Program-made: the position numbers and the translations under genes
Notes under the pieces: model-generated
The model's input: the letters and a program-made list of their open reading frames with translations, nothing else
What the model was told of the DNA's origin: nothing
Databases searched by the model: none
NCBI GenBank assembly: GCA_910574635.1
Contig: CAJTCG010000007.1
Location: 141,795-205,794 of the forward strand
DNA length: 64,000 bases
Source of the DNA: Oscillospiraceae bacterium
GTDB lineage: Bacteria > Bacillota > Clostridia > Oscillospirales > Oscillospiraceae
Reading direction: 5' to 3'
Shown: piece after piece, positions 1-7,351 of the stretch
Position numbering within the stretch: position 1 is the stretch's first letter
Layout of the letters: the number at the start of each line of letters is the position of its first letter

Positions 1-1613
1 AGATTCAAAACTGGGACGAGGTAGCCGCCTACCAGGCGGAGGCCGCGAGAAAATCCGACTTCGAGCGGGGCGAACTGAACAAGGAGAAAACTGGCGTCCG
101 CCTCCAGGGTATCGAGGCCGTGAACCCCGCCAACGGCAAGCGCGTCCCCCTCTTTGTCTCCGACTACGTCCTCATGGGCTACGGCACCGGCATCGTCATG
201 GGCGTGCCAGGCCACGACCAGCGGGACTGGGACTTCGCCACGGCCTTCGGCCTGCCCATCGTGGAGGTGGTCCGGGGCGGCGACATCACCAAGGAGGCCT
301 TTGTCCTCAAGGACGACACGGGCGTCATGGTAAACTCCGGCTTCCTCAATGGCATGACGGTAAAAGAGGCCATCCCCGCCATGAAGGAGCATGTGACGAA
401 AGAGGGCTACGGACGGCCTAAGACCAACTTCAAGCTCCGGGACTGGGTGTTCAGCCGCCAGCGCTATTGGGGCGAGCCCATCCCCCTGGTGAACTGCCCC
501 AAGTGCGGCTGGGTCCCCCTGCCGGAGGACCAGCTTCCCCTGCTTTTGCCGGAGGTGGAGAGCTATGAGGTGACGGATACCGGCGAAAGCCCCCTGGCGA
601 AGATGACGGACTGGGTGAACACCACCTGCCCGAAGTGCGGCGGCCCCGCCCAGCGGGAGACGGACACCATGCCCCAGTGGGCGGGCTCCAGCTGGTACTT
701 CCTGCGGTATATGGACCCCCACAACGACAAGGCCCTGGCCTCCAAGGAGGCCCTGGACTACTGGTCCCCCGTGGACTGGTACAACGGCGGCATGGAGCAC
801 ACCACCCTCCACCTGCTGTATTCCCGCTTCTGGCACAAGTTCCTCTATGACATCGGCGTGGTGCCCACCAAGGAGCCCTACGCCAAGCGCACCAGCCACG
901 GCATGATTCTGGGCGAGGGCGGAGAGAAAATGTCCAAGTCCCGGGGGAACGTGGTGAACCCCAACGACATCGTGGCCCAGTACGGCGCGGACACCATGCG
1001 GCTGTATATCATGTTCGTGGGCGACTTCGAGCAGGCGGCCATCTGGTCCACCGAGGCGGTGAAGGGCTCCAAGCGCTTCCTGGACCGGGTGTGGAATCTG
1101 GCGGAGAGCGCCAAGGACGACCCGAACCCCTCCCCCGCCAACGAGGCGGTTCTCCACCGGACCATCAAAAAGGTCACCGGGGACATTGACAGCCTGAAAA
1201 TGAACACGGCCATTGCCGCCATGATGACGGCGGTCAACGAACTGACGGCCAACGGGGTCACCAAGGGGGACATGCGGCCCCTGCTCCAGCTGCTGAGCCC
1301 CTTCGCCCCCCATATCACCGAAGAGCTGTGGGAGCGGTTCGGCTTCGCGGCGGAGACGGGGAAGATGTGCTGCCAGAGCCAGTGGCCCGTTTACGACGAG
1401 CGAAAGACCGTGGCGTCCACGGTGGACTTCGCCGTCCAGGTGAACGGGAAGCTGAAGGGGACGGTCACCATGCCCACGGACAGCGAGGAGGCGGCGGTGG
1501 TAGAAGCCGCCCTGACGGTGGAGAAGGTGCAGAAGGCCACGGCGGGGATGCAGGTGGTCAAGACCATCTTTGTGAAAAACAGGCTGGTGAATTTGATTGT
1601 GAAGCCCCAATAA
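1..1613 (+). CDS. leuS: Leucyl-tRNA synthetase, 3' part of gene (partial)
   Basis: This is the C-terminal 536 residues of a class I leucyl-tRNA synthetase, which charges tRNA-Leu in the cytoplasm. The reading frame is open from base 3, so the gene starts upstream of the window. What is visible is the end of the CP1 editing domain (MGVPGHDQRDWDFA), two CPKCG zinc-knuckle pairs near 500 and 630, the KMSKS catalytic loop at 927-941, and the anticodon-binding and C-terminal domains ending in NLIVKPQ. Order, motifs and length agree with bacterial LeuRS, with no frameshift. A rho-independent terminator follows about 100 bases after the stop, so the gene is the last of its transcript. Confidence 0.97.
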   Translation, partial: IQNWDEVAAYQAEAARKSDFERGELNKEKTGVRLQGIEAVNPANGKRVPLFVSDYVLMGYGTGIVMGVPGHDQRDWDFATAFGLPIVEVVRGGDITKEAFVLKDDTGVMVNSGFLNGMTVKEAIPAMKEHVTKEGYGRPKTNFKLRDWVFSRQRYWGEPIPLVNCPKCGWVPLPEDQLPLLLPEVESYEVTDTGESPLAKMTDWVNTTCPKCGGPAQRETDTMPQWAGSSWYFLRYMDPHNDKALASKEALDYWSPVDWYNGGMEHTTLHLLYSRFWHKFLYDIGVVPTKEPYAKRTSHGMILGEGGEKMSKSRGNVVNPNDIVAQYGADTMRLYIMFVGDFEQAAIWSTEAVKGSKRFLDRVWNLAESAKDDPNPSPANEAVLHRTIKKVTGDIDSLKMNTAIAAMMTAVNELTANGVTKGDMRPLLQLLSPFAPHITEELWERFGFAAETGKMCCQSQWPVYDERKTVASTVDFAVQVNGKLKGTVTMPTDSEEAAVVEAALTVEKVQKATAGMQVVKTIFVKNRLVNLIVKPQ

Positions 1614-1712
1614 CATTGGGGGGATTCAGCTATGATGATAGCTGGTCCATTTGCACCCCCCATTCTCTCTTTTGCGAAAAGAGAGAATGCGCCGTGCACG
1701 GTGGAAGAGAGA

Positions 1713-1747
1713 AAACGGAGGCGCGCAAGGCGTGCCTCCGTTTTTTT
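1713..1747 (+). terminator. Rho-independent terminator after leuS
   Basis: A 12-bp stem (ACGGAGGC..GCCTCCGT extended by a GC-rich inner part) with an AAG loop is followed by a run of T. It ends the leuS transcript. Confidence 0.85.
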
Positions 1748-1847
1748 GAATGTCTCCAGTCCGCGGCGTGGTGCAAGCGGGGGATTTGGCGGTCGACGCA
1801 TGGACTGTCCGGTCCTCCTCGCTGCCGCTAACCTGGCTGTGGACTGT

Positions 1848-1876
1848 GGGGCCTGACCCCCTGGTCAGGCCATTCC
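1848..1876. repeat. Dispersed 29-bp repeat, copy 1
   Basis: This 29-base segment (core GGGGCCTGACCCCCTGGTCAG) matches the reverse complement of 23563-23591 with a single mismatch. The core GACCAGGGGGTC is itself nearly palindromic. The rest of 1748-1934 holds no gene that I can see. Confidence 0.7.
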
Positions 1877-1934
1877 CCCAGGGACTGCCCTTCTCCCAAT
1901 AGGACCTCCGCAGGGGCAGACTCCCCGCCAACCC

Positions 1935-2123
1935 TCAGGAATCCTTTTTCCCCTCCAGCTCAATCCTGCCATGCTTGGCCTCATAGGCCTCTACGGCGTC
2001 CCGGATTAAAATCAGAACCTGGCTGTTGGCGGAGCGCCCCTCATAGGCGGAAATCACATGAAGCTTGTGCAGTAATTGCTCGTCAATGCGGATTGAATAA
2101 CTTTTCATAGCGTTCTTCCCCAT
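1935..2123 (-). CDS. Small ribbon-helix-helix DNA-binding protein
   Basis: A 62-residue protein whose core (KSYSIRIDEQLLHKLHVISAYEGRS) has the pattern of an Arc/CopG-type ribbon-helix-helix regulator: a short basic beta strand, then an amphipathic helix, then an A-NSQV turn and a second helix. Such proteins bind palindromic operators as dimers and often repress themselves or a neighbour. The ATG at 2123 has an AAGG nine bases upstream. A second ATG at 2108 would give a 57-residue protein starting at MKSYS, closer to the domain. It diverges from the small gene at 2242, and a 23-bp palindrome lies between them. It could be the antitoxin half of a decayed toxin-antitoxin pair, but no toxin is next to it. 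Confidence 0.75.
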   Translation of the reverse strand: MGKNAMKSYSIRIDEQLLHKLHVISAYEGRSANSQVLILIRDAVEAYEAKHGRIELEGKKDS

Positions 2124-2153
2124 AAAATAACCTTAAAATGATTCTATTACATG

Positions 2154-2211
2154 TTTACTTTACATTCATTTTGTGCTATTATGTCCAAAAAGAATATAAA
2201 ATATATTCTTT
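2154..2211 (+). promoter_or_regulatory. Promoter and palindromic operator before 2242
   Basis: TTTACT (2154) and TATTAT (2177) are 17 bases apart. Just downstream, 2189-2211 is an AT-rich palindrome (AAAGAATAT, five bases, ATATTCTTT). Its position between the -10 and the start codon suits an operator, most simply for the divergent ribbon-helix-helix protein. Confidence 0.55.
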
Positions 2212-2241
2212 GAACACACAATGTGCCTAAGGAGGAGAACG

Positions 2242-2430
2242 ATGTCACACTATCAAAAAATGTATTCCGTCTTATTCAACGCCGTATCCGACGCGCTGGG
2301 GGAACTGGATAAGCTGAACATTGGCGCGGCAAAGGAATACCTCAAGGAAGCCCAATTCCACACGGAGGAAATTTACATGTCCCAGGACGGCGGAGACGCC
2401 GCCCAAGAGGAGAAAGGCGCCAAGGAATAA
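2242..2430 (+). CDS. Small protein of unknown function (62 aa)
   Basis: A short acidic soluble protein (starts MSHYQKMYSVLF, ends EEKGAKE). The ATG at 2242 is chosen because a perfect AAGGAGGA lies seven bases upstream; the earlier ATG at 2221 contains that Shine-Dalgarno. The sequence predicts a two-helix hairpin (LFNAVSDALGELDKL and AAKEYLKEAQFHTEEIYM) followed by a disordered tail. No signal peptide or membrane segment is present. I do not recognise the family. It is transcribed alone, from a promoter with a palindrome, and ends in a strong terminator. Confidence 0.75.
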   Translation: MSHYQKMYSVLFNAVSDALGELDKLNIGAAKEYLKEAQFHTEEIYMSQDGGDAAQEEKGAKE

Positions 2431-2441
2431 GGCGGCAAAGA

Positions 2442-2475
2442 AGAGGGCCCCGTCCATCGGACGGGGCCCTCTCTA
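2442..2475. terminator. Bidirectional terminator between convergent genes
   Basis: AGAGGGCCCCGTCC..GGACGGGGCCCTCT forms a 14-bp stem. It serves the small gene on the + strand and lies just past the stop of the SPFH gene on the - strand. Confidence 0.8.
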
Positions 2476-2494
2476 TTAGCGGCAAATCAGGGGG

Positions 2495-3430
2495 TCACTT
2501 CTTCGGCTCCTCGGACTCAAACACCGCCTTGGCGCTGGCGGCAAGACCCGCCAGGCCCTGGAGCTCGCTGGGGATGATGATCTTCGTCGCCTTGCCGTCG
2601 GCCACCTTCTGCATGGCTTCCAGGGCTTTCAGCTTCACCACCTGGTCGTTGGGGGCGGCGTCGTTCAAAAGCCGCAGGGACTCCGCCAGGGCGGTCTGGA
2701 CCCGGGTGATGGCCTCGGCCTCCGCCTCGGCGGCCATGATGCGGGCCTGCTTTTCGCCCTCGGCCTGGAGAATCGCCGCTTCCTTGGCCGCCGTGGCCCG
2801 GAGGACGGCGGCTTCCTTCTCGCCCTGGGCGACCAGCACCTGGGACTCCTTCTGGCCCTGGGCCTGGAGGACGGATTCCCGGCGCTCCCGCTCGGCCTTC
2901 ATCTGCTTTTCCATGGCGCTTTGGATGTCCTTGGGGGGAATGATGTTCTTCAGCTCCACCCGGTTGACCTTGATGCCCCAGGGGTCCGTGGCCTCGTCCA
3001 GGATGGCCCGCATCCGGGAGTTGATGACGTCCCGGCTGGTGAGGGACTGCTCCAGGTCCATGTCGCCGATGATGTTCCGCAGGGTTGTGGCGGTCAGGTT
3101 TTCAATGGCGTTCATGGGGTGCTCCACGCCGTAGGTATAGAGCTTGGGGTCCGTGATTTGGAAATAGATCACCGTGTCAATCTGCATGGTGACGTTGTCC
3201 TTGGTAATGACGGGCTGGGGCGGGAAGTCCGCCACCTGCTCCTTCAAGGACACCTTCTTGACCACCCGCATGACGAAGGGCACCTTCACATGCGGGCCCT
3301 GGTTCCACACGGCGTGGAACTGGCCCAGCCACTCCACCACATAGGCCCGGGACTGCTGGACGATATGGACGTTGGAAATGATCAAAATGACCAGCAGGAC
3401 AATGACGACGGAAACAGGAATCCACCACAT
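2495..3430 (-). CDS. SPFH/stomatin-like membrane protein (QmcA/slipin type)
   Basis: A 311-residue band-7 protein. One N-terminal membrane anchor (residues 4-24) is followed by an SPFH domain (about 25-190, with the typical KDNVTMQIDTVIYFQITDP and NIIGDMDLEQSLTSRD stretches) and a long Ala/Glu/Lys-rich coiled coil (190-250) built of repeated A-x-G-E-K-E-A units. Such proteins form ring oligomers that organise ordered membrane microdomains and often act with a membrane protease. The start overlaps the stop of the upstream NfeD gene by one base, so the two are translationally coupled. The pairing with NfeD is the classic bacterial arrangement. Confidence 0.93.
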   Translation of the reverse strand: MWWIPVSVVIVLLVILIISNVHIVQQSRAYVVEWLGQFHAVWNQGPHVKVPFVMRVVKKVSLKEQVADFPPQPVITKDNVTMQIDTVIYFQITDPKLYTYGVEHPMNAIENLTATTLRNIIGDMDLEQSLTSRDVINSRMRAILDEATDPWGIKVNRVELKNIIPPKDIQSAMEKQMKAERERRESVLQAQGQKESQVLVAQGEKEAAVLRATAAKEAAILQAEGEKQARIMAAEAEAEAITRVQTALAESLRLLNDAAPNDQVVKLKALEAMQKVADGKATKIIIPSELQGLAGLAASAKAVFESEEPKK

Positions 3431-3900
3431 TATGTTCTTACCTCCACTTTCTCTGAATATTGGACCAGGAGCTTTACGCCCTCGATCTTCTGTACCTTCA
3501 CCTGGGTCCCGGCGGGAATGACGGCGCCGTCGGCGCTGCGGGCGGTCCAGGTTTTGCCGTCCACGTAGACGGCGCCGGAGGCCCGGTCGTTGTCCACGGG
3601 CTCCGTGACCTTGGCCGTCATGCCCACCACCCGGTCGGAGTTGGTGGGGATACGGGGCCTGGTCATAAAGCGCCGGACCAGGGGCCGGGTAATCACCAGC
3701 GCCAGGGCGGACACCACGGCGAACACCAGCACCTGGGTCGCCTCCGGGGAGAGCCCGCCCAGGGCCCAGCCGGACATGCAGGTGAAAAGCGCCGCCAGGG
3801 ACCCGGCCACGAACCAGATGGAGATCATGCTCTCCGTGACCACCTCGGCCACGCCGAAGAGAACGATGGCCCCCAGCCAGAGCCAGATAAACATGCTCAT
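3430..3900 (-). CDS. NfeD family membrane protein
   Basis: A 156-residue protein with three or four N-terminal membrane helices and a C-terminal OB-fold domain (about residues 95-150: GMTAKVTEPVDN.RASGAVYVDGKTWTARS). NfeD proteins partner stomatin-like proteins in membrane-domain organisation. I start it at 3900 (MSMFIWLW) because AAAGGAGG lies six bases upstream; a longer frame to 3918 would put the start before that site. It shares a TAATG junction with the SPFH gene, so the two form an operon. Confidence 0.9.
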   Translation of the reverse strand: MSMFIWLWLGAIVLFGVAEVVTESMISIWFVAGSLAALFTCMSGWALGGLSPEATQVLVFAVVSALALVITRPLVRRFMTRPRIPTNSDRVVGMTAKVTEPVDNDRASGAVYVDGKTWTARSADGAVIPAGTQVKVQKIEGVKLLVQYSEKVEVRT

Positions 3901-4020
3901 AGAATGCCTCCTTTCCAATCGGCCTCAGCTTTCTTATTCAGTATAGCATATCCGCTATAGAAAAAGTGTTTCAATTCAGTAACAATTCACAAAGGGGGCC
4001 TGAACCCCTCCCGGCGGCAG

Positions 4021-4049
4021 TTGAAAAGGGCGAAAACTCCTGGTATACT
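4021..4049 (+). promoter_or_regulatory. Sigma-A promoter for the RNA methyltransferase
   Basis: TTGAAA (4021-4026) and TATACT (4044-4049) with a 17-base spacer, about 30 bases before the start codon. Confidence 0.75.
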
Positions 4050-4081
4050 AAGACGGCAGAATCGAAAAGGAGGGACTCCCT

Positions 4082-5194
4082 GTGACCTTAACCATCCCCT
4101 GCCTCCTGGGCTTAGAGGCCCTGGTGGCCGACGAGATCAAGCGCCTGGGCCTGGCCGGCGTCCGGGCGGAAAACGGCCGGGTCCACTGCGAGGGGACCCT
4201 GGCGGACATCCCCCGGCTGAACATCGGCCTGCGCTGCGGGGCCCGGGTGCTGATGGAGCTTGGGGAACCTTTCCCGGCCCCGGACTTTGAGGCCCTGTTC
4301 CAGGGGGTCCTGGCCCTGCCCTGGGAGGACTTCATCCCCCGGGAGGGGGAATTCCCCGTGAAGGGCTACTCCCTGAATTCCGCCCTCCACTCCGTCCCCG
4401 CCTGCCAGGCCATTGTGAAAAAGGCCGCCGCCCGGCGGCTGGGGAACGCCTACGGCTGCGAAACCCTGCCGGAGACGGGAAGCCGCTATCAGATTCAATT
4501 CGCCATCATCAAGGACCGGGCCTCCCTGTACCTGGACACCTCCGGCGAGGGGCTTTACAAGCGGGGCTACCGGGCCCGGAATATGGGCGCGCCCCTGCGG
4601 GAGACTCTGGCGGCGGCGCTGGTGACCCTCTCCCGCTACCGGGGGAAGGACCCCTTCTGCGACCCCTTCTGCGGCTCGGGCACCATTCCCATCGAGGCGG
4701 CGCTCATCGCCAGGAACCGGGCCCCGGGCCTGGACCGGCGCTTTGCCGCCCAGAAGTGGAAGTCCATGGACCCCAAGCTGTGGATGGACGCGGCGGAGGA
4801 GGCGCAGGACAAGGAGTTTCACGGGCACTACGACATCTGGGGCGGGGACATTGACCCGGCGGCGGTGGAGCTGGCCCGGCACAACGCGGCCCTGGCGGGG
4901 GTGGAGGACTGCGTGCGCTTTGAGGAGGCGGACGCGGGGAAATTCCGCCGCGGCGGCGAGTACGGGCAGCTGGTGACGAACCCGCCCTATGGCGAGCGGC
5001 TGCTGGAAAAGGAGGAGGCGGAGGCGCTGTACCGGGCCTTTGGCAAGGCGCTGGAGGACCTGCCGCCCAAGTGGCGGGTGATTGTGCTGAGCTCCCACAC
5101 GGAGTTCGAGCGGTGCTTCGGCCGCCCGGCGGACAAGAAGCGCAAGCTCTACAACGGGATGCTGAAATGCGACGCGTTTTTCTATGGGCGCTGA
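4082..5194 (+). CDS. THUMP-domain class I RNA methyltransferase (RlmL/YpsC-like)
   Basis: A 370-residue SAM-dependent RNA methyltransferase. Residues 1-160 form the ferredoxin-like/THUMP RNA-binding part (starts MTLTIPCLLGLEALVADEIKRLGL). The C-terminal Rossmann fold has motif I DPFCGSGT near residue 195 and the catalytic NPPYGE near 299, the N-P-P-Y signature of N2-guanine methyltransferases. The length matches the Firmicutes YpsC family, thought to modify 23S rRNA like the N-terminal half of E. coli RlmL. GTG is the start, with AAAGGAGGG upstream. It is a single-gene unit between its own promoter and a stem-loop. The exact target base cannot be read from sequence. Confidence 0.9.
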   Translation: MTLTIPCLLGLEALVADEIKRLGLAGVRAENGRVHCEGTLADIPRLNIGLRCGARVLMELGEPFPAPDFEALFQGVLALPWEDFIPREGEFPVKGYSLNSALHSVPACQAIVKKAAARRLGNAYGCETLPETGSRYQIQFAIIKDRASLYLDTSGEGLYKRGYRARNMGAPLRETLAAALVTLSRYRGKDPFCDPFCGSGTIPIEAALIARNRAPGLDRRFAAQKWKSMDPKLWMDAAEEAQDKEFHGHYDIWGGDIDPAAVELARHNAALAGVEDCVRFEEADAGKFRRGGEYGQLVTNPPYGERLLEKEEAEALYRAFGKALEDLPPKWRVIVLSSHTEFERCFGRPADKKRKLYNGMLKCDAFFYGR

Positions 5195-5226
5195 AAAAGG
5201 GGGCGGGAATTTTCCCGTCCCCCCTT
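5195..5226 (+). terminator. Stem-loop terminator after the methyltransferase
   Basis: AAGGGGGCGGGAA TT TTCCCGTCCCCCCTT forms a strong stem directly after the stop. The trailing T-run is short (CTTG), so termination may be incomplete. Confidence 0.5.
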
Positions 5227-5253
5227 GCAACGGCGGAGAAAGTGTGGCATAAT
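5225..5253 (+). promoter_or_regulatory. Promoter of tRNA-Ser
   Basis: TTGCAA (5225-5230) and CATAAT (5248-5253) with a 17-base spacer, 13 bases before the tRNA. Confidence 0.65.
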
Positions 5254-5266
5254 AGGTAAGGTTTAT

Positions 5267-5357
5267 GCAGCGGTATCGAAGTGGTTATAACGGCCCTGAC
5301 TCGAAATCAGGTGTACCCGCAAGGGTACCGTGGGTTCGAATCCCACCCGCTGCGCCA
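5267..5357 (+). tRNA. tRNA-Ser (anticodon CGA)
   Basis: A 91-base cloverleaf. Acceptor GCAGCGG pairs with CCGCTGC, the discriminator is G and CCA is encoded. The anticodon stem CCTGA/TCAGG holds loop CTCGAAA, giving anticodon CGA (reads UCG). A long variable arm (about 5314-5330) and T-arm GTGGGTTCGAATCCCAC are typical of tRNA-Ser. Confidence 0.96.
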
Positions 5358-5437
5358 GCTCAGGAATTCCCCTTACCGCTGCGCTTCCCGCCCCGAAGGG
5401 GCGGAAAGCTCCGCCGGACGGGGAATTCCTTCGCCTT

Positions 5438-5479
5438 CACCCGCGAACCGCTTTGCTGGGTTCGCGGGTGATTTTTTTT
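5438..5479 (+). terminator. Terminator after tRNA-Ser
   Basis: CACCCGCGAACC..GGTTCGCGGGTG forms a 12-bp stem followed by ATTTTTTTTG. 5480-5607 holds no gene that I can see, only short GACGAAG repeats. Confidence 0.85.
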
Positions 5480-5607
5480 GCGGGGGACGAAGGACGAAGG
5501 ACGGGGGTAAGGGGAGGCCGCTTTGCTTCGCTTGCGGCGGTGGTTGTGGGATTTGTTGAAAATTCCTTGTGTAATATAGGCGTTTTGTGGAATTTGGCGG
5601 AGGGCGC

Positions 5608-5636
5608 TTGACAAGTTTCACCTTTCCGGATATACT
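5608..5636 (+). promoter_or_regulatory. Promoter of the riboswitch-8-oxoguanine deaminase operon
   Basis: A near-consensus sigma-A promoter: TTGACA (5608-5613), 17 bases, TATACT (5631-5636). The purine aptamer starts about 15 bases downstream. Confidence 0.85.
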
Positions 5637-5651
5637 GCGGCCTGTAAATAC

Positions 5652-5752
5652 TGGCTTGTATAAGTTCATGATCGGATGAGCGTTTCTACCAACTGCCGTA
5701 ACAGTTGACTACAAGTTTTTGGGCCTGGCCCTGAAACTTGTGGTCTTTTTGT
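5652..5752 (+). promoter_or_regulatory. Purine-class riboswitch with terminator that uses the P1 strand
   Basis: The aptamer (5654-5716) has P1 CTTGTA/TACAAG, J1/2 with TATAA, P2 closed by GATCGG, the invariant GTTTCTACC J2/3, L3 CCGTAAC and J3/1 GACTA. The C in GACTA corresponds to C74 of guanine-type aptamers (adenine-type have U). P2 is three bases shorter than usual. The 3' P1 strand ACAAG also forms the 5' side of a hairpin (ACAAGTTT, inner GGGC-CTG-GCCC, AAACTTGT, 5711-5741) followed by GGTCTTTTTG. Aptamer folding would break this hairpin, which predicts a ligand-ON switch. The next gene is an 8-oxoguanine deaminase, so the ligand may be guanine, xanthine or 8-oxoguanine. Confidence 0.88.
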
Positions 5753-5900
5753 TTCGGCGGTTTTTTGTTTTCCCCCGCCGGCGGAGGAAGACCGCCGCTC
5801 TCCAATACCAGCGGACGCTTTGTGCGCACATGGCGGCTGCTCATGCGCTTATCCTGCCCGTATGATCTCACGCGGAAACCGCGTATTTGGGAGGTAACGC

Positions 5901-7253
5901 ATGAGCAGTCTTTTTGTGAAAAACGCCTCGGCCATCGTCACCTGTGACGAACAGGATACCGTACTGGAAAACGCCGGTATTCTCATTCGGGACGGGGCCG
6001 TGGCCTATATAGGGGCTGAATCCCAGGAGGCGGACGAGGTCCTGGACGCCTCAGGCTGTATTGTCTATCCGGGGCTTATCAATACCCACCATCATCTCTA
6101 CCAGACCTTCAGCCGGAACCTGCCCCAGGTGCAGAACATGGAGCTGTTCGACTGGCTGAGGACGCTGTATGAGATCTGGAAGAACCTGGACGGCGATGCA
6201 ATTTACCACAGCTCCGTCGTGGGCATGGGGGAGCTGCTGAAAACCGGCTGCACCACCGTCTTTGACCACCACTACGTCTTCCCCGGCGGGGCCGGGGACC
6301 TGCTGGAGGCCCAGTTTGCCGCCGCCGGGGACCTGGGGGTGCGGATGGCCGCCTCCCGGGGGAGCATGGACCTGAGCAAAAAGGACGGCGGCCTGCCTCC
6401 CGACAGCGTGGTCCAGACCGTGGATGAAATTCTCCGGGACTGCCGGAGGGCGGTGGAGAAGTACCACGACCCCCGGCCCCTCTCTATGCGGACAGTGGCC
6501 CTGGCCCCCTGCTCCCCCTTCAGCGTCTCGGCGGAGCTGCTGCGCCAGTCGGCCATTTTGGCCCGGGAACTGGGGGTACGGCTTCACACCCACCTGTGTG
6601 AGACGAAGGACGAGGAGCGTTACGTCCTGGAAAAGCACGGAAAGCGGCCCCTGGCCTATATGGAAGACCTGGGCTGGGTGGGCCCGGACGTGTGGTATGC
6701 CCACGGCATCCACTTCAACGATGAAGAATTGAAGCTGCTGGCGGACACGGGCACGGGCGTCGCCCACTGCCCCATCTCCAACATGAAGCTCTCCTCCGGC
6801 GTGTGCCGGCTTCCCGAGATGCTGGAGCTGGGGGTTCCCGTGGGCCTGGCTGTGGACGGCAGCGCCAGCAACGACGGGTCTAATCTTCTGGAAGAGCTTC
6901 GAGCAGCCTATCTGCTCCATCGTCTGTGCTCCAGCGAGAAGGCCCCCAGCGGGTACGACCTGCTGAAAATCGCCACCCGGGGCAGCGCCCGGGTGCTGGG
7001 CCGGGCGGACATCGGCTCCCTGGAGCCCGGCAAGGCCGGGGACCTGTTTATGATCCGCCGGGACCGGCTGGAGCTGGTGGGGGCGGACCTGGATGTCAAG
7101 TCCATGCTTGGCACCGTGGGCTTCAAGGGCCCCGTGGACGCCACGGTGGTGAACGGCCGGGTCGTGGTCAAGGACGGCCGCCTCACCGGCATCGACGAGG
7201 AAAAGGCGGTCCGAGAGGCCCGGGCCTGCTGCCAAGCGTATTTGAACCGCTGA
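5901..7253 (+). CDS. 8-oxoguanine deaminase / amidohydrolase
   Basis: A 450-residue amidohydrolase-superfamily deaminase. Metal-binding THHHLYQ lies near residue 61, followed by TFSRNLPQVQNMELFDWL, a stretch typical of the 8-oxoguanine deaminase branch (PA0142-like) rather than ordinary guanine deaminase. Further metal and substrate residues are in HTHLCET near 229, YAHGIHF, and the catalytic Asp in VDGSASND near 319. It should convert 8-oxoguanine (and perhaps guanine or isocytosine) to the hydroxylated product plus ammonia, salvaging or detoxifying oxidised bases. The ATG has GGGAGG upstream. It follows a purine riboswitch and precedes an NCS2 purine permease, so the operon is for uptake and use of a purine. 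Confidence 0.87.
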   Translation: MSSLFVKNASAIVTCDEQDTVLENAGILIRDGAVAYIGAESQEADEVLDASGCIVYPGLINTHHHLYQTFSRNLPQVQNMELFDWLRTLYEIWKNLDGDAIYHSSVVGMGELLKTGCTTVFDHHYVFPGGAGDLLEAQFAAAGDLGVRMAASRGSMDLSKKDGGLPPDSVVQTVDEILRDCRRAVEKYHDPRPLSMRTVALAPCSPFSVSAELLRQSAILARELGVRLHTHLCETKDEERYVLEKHGKRPLAYMEDLGWVGPDVWYAHGIHFNDEELKLLADTGTGVAHCPISNMKLSSGVCRLPEMLELGVPVGLAVDGSASNDGSNLLEELRAAYLLHRLCSSEKAPSGYDLLKIATRGSARVLGRADIGSLEPGKAGDLFMIRRDRLELVGADLDVKSMLGTVGFKGPVDATVVNGRVVVKDGRLTGIDEEKAVREARACCQAYLNR

Positions 7254-7351
7254 GTGTATTTTAAAAATCACTCCGCGGGTCTCCCGCGGAGCTACGGGAG
7301 GAACACAGCAAGAACGCTGATCGAAAAAGCACCCGCGAACAGGACCGGAAA

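Noticed and set aside
4112..5230. Open frame antisense to the RNA methyltransferase
   Set aside because: Composition is typical of a GC-rich shadow frame, and the plus-strand protein has all family motifs.
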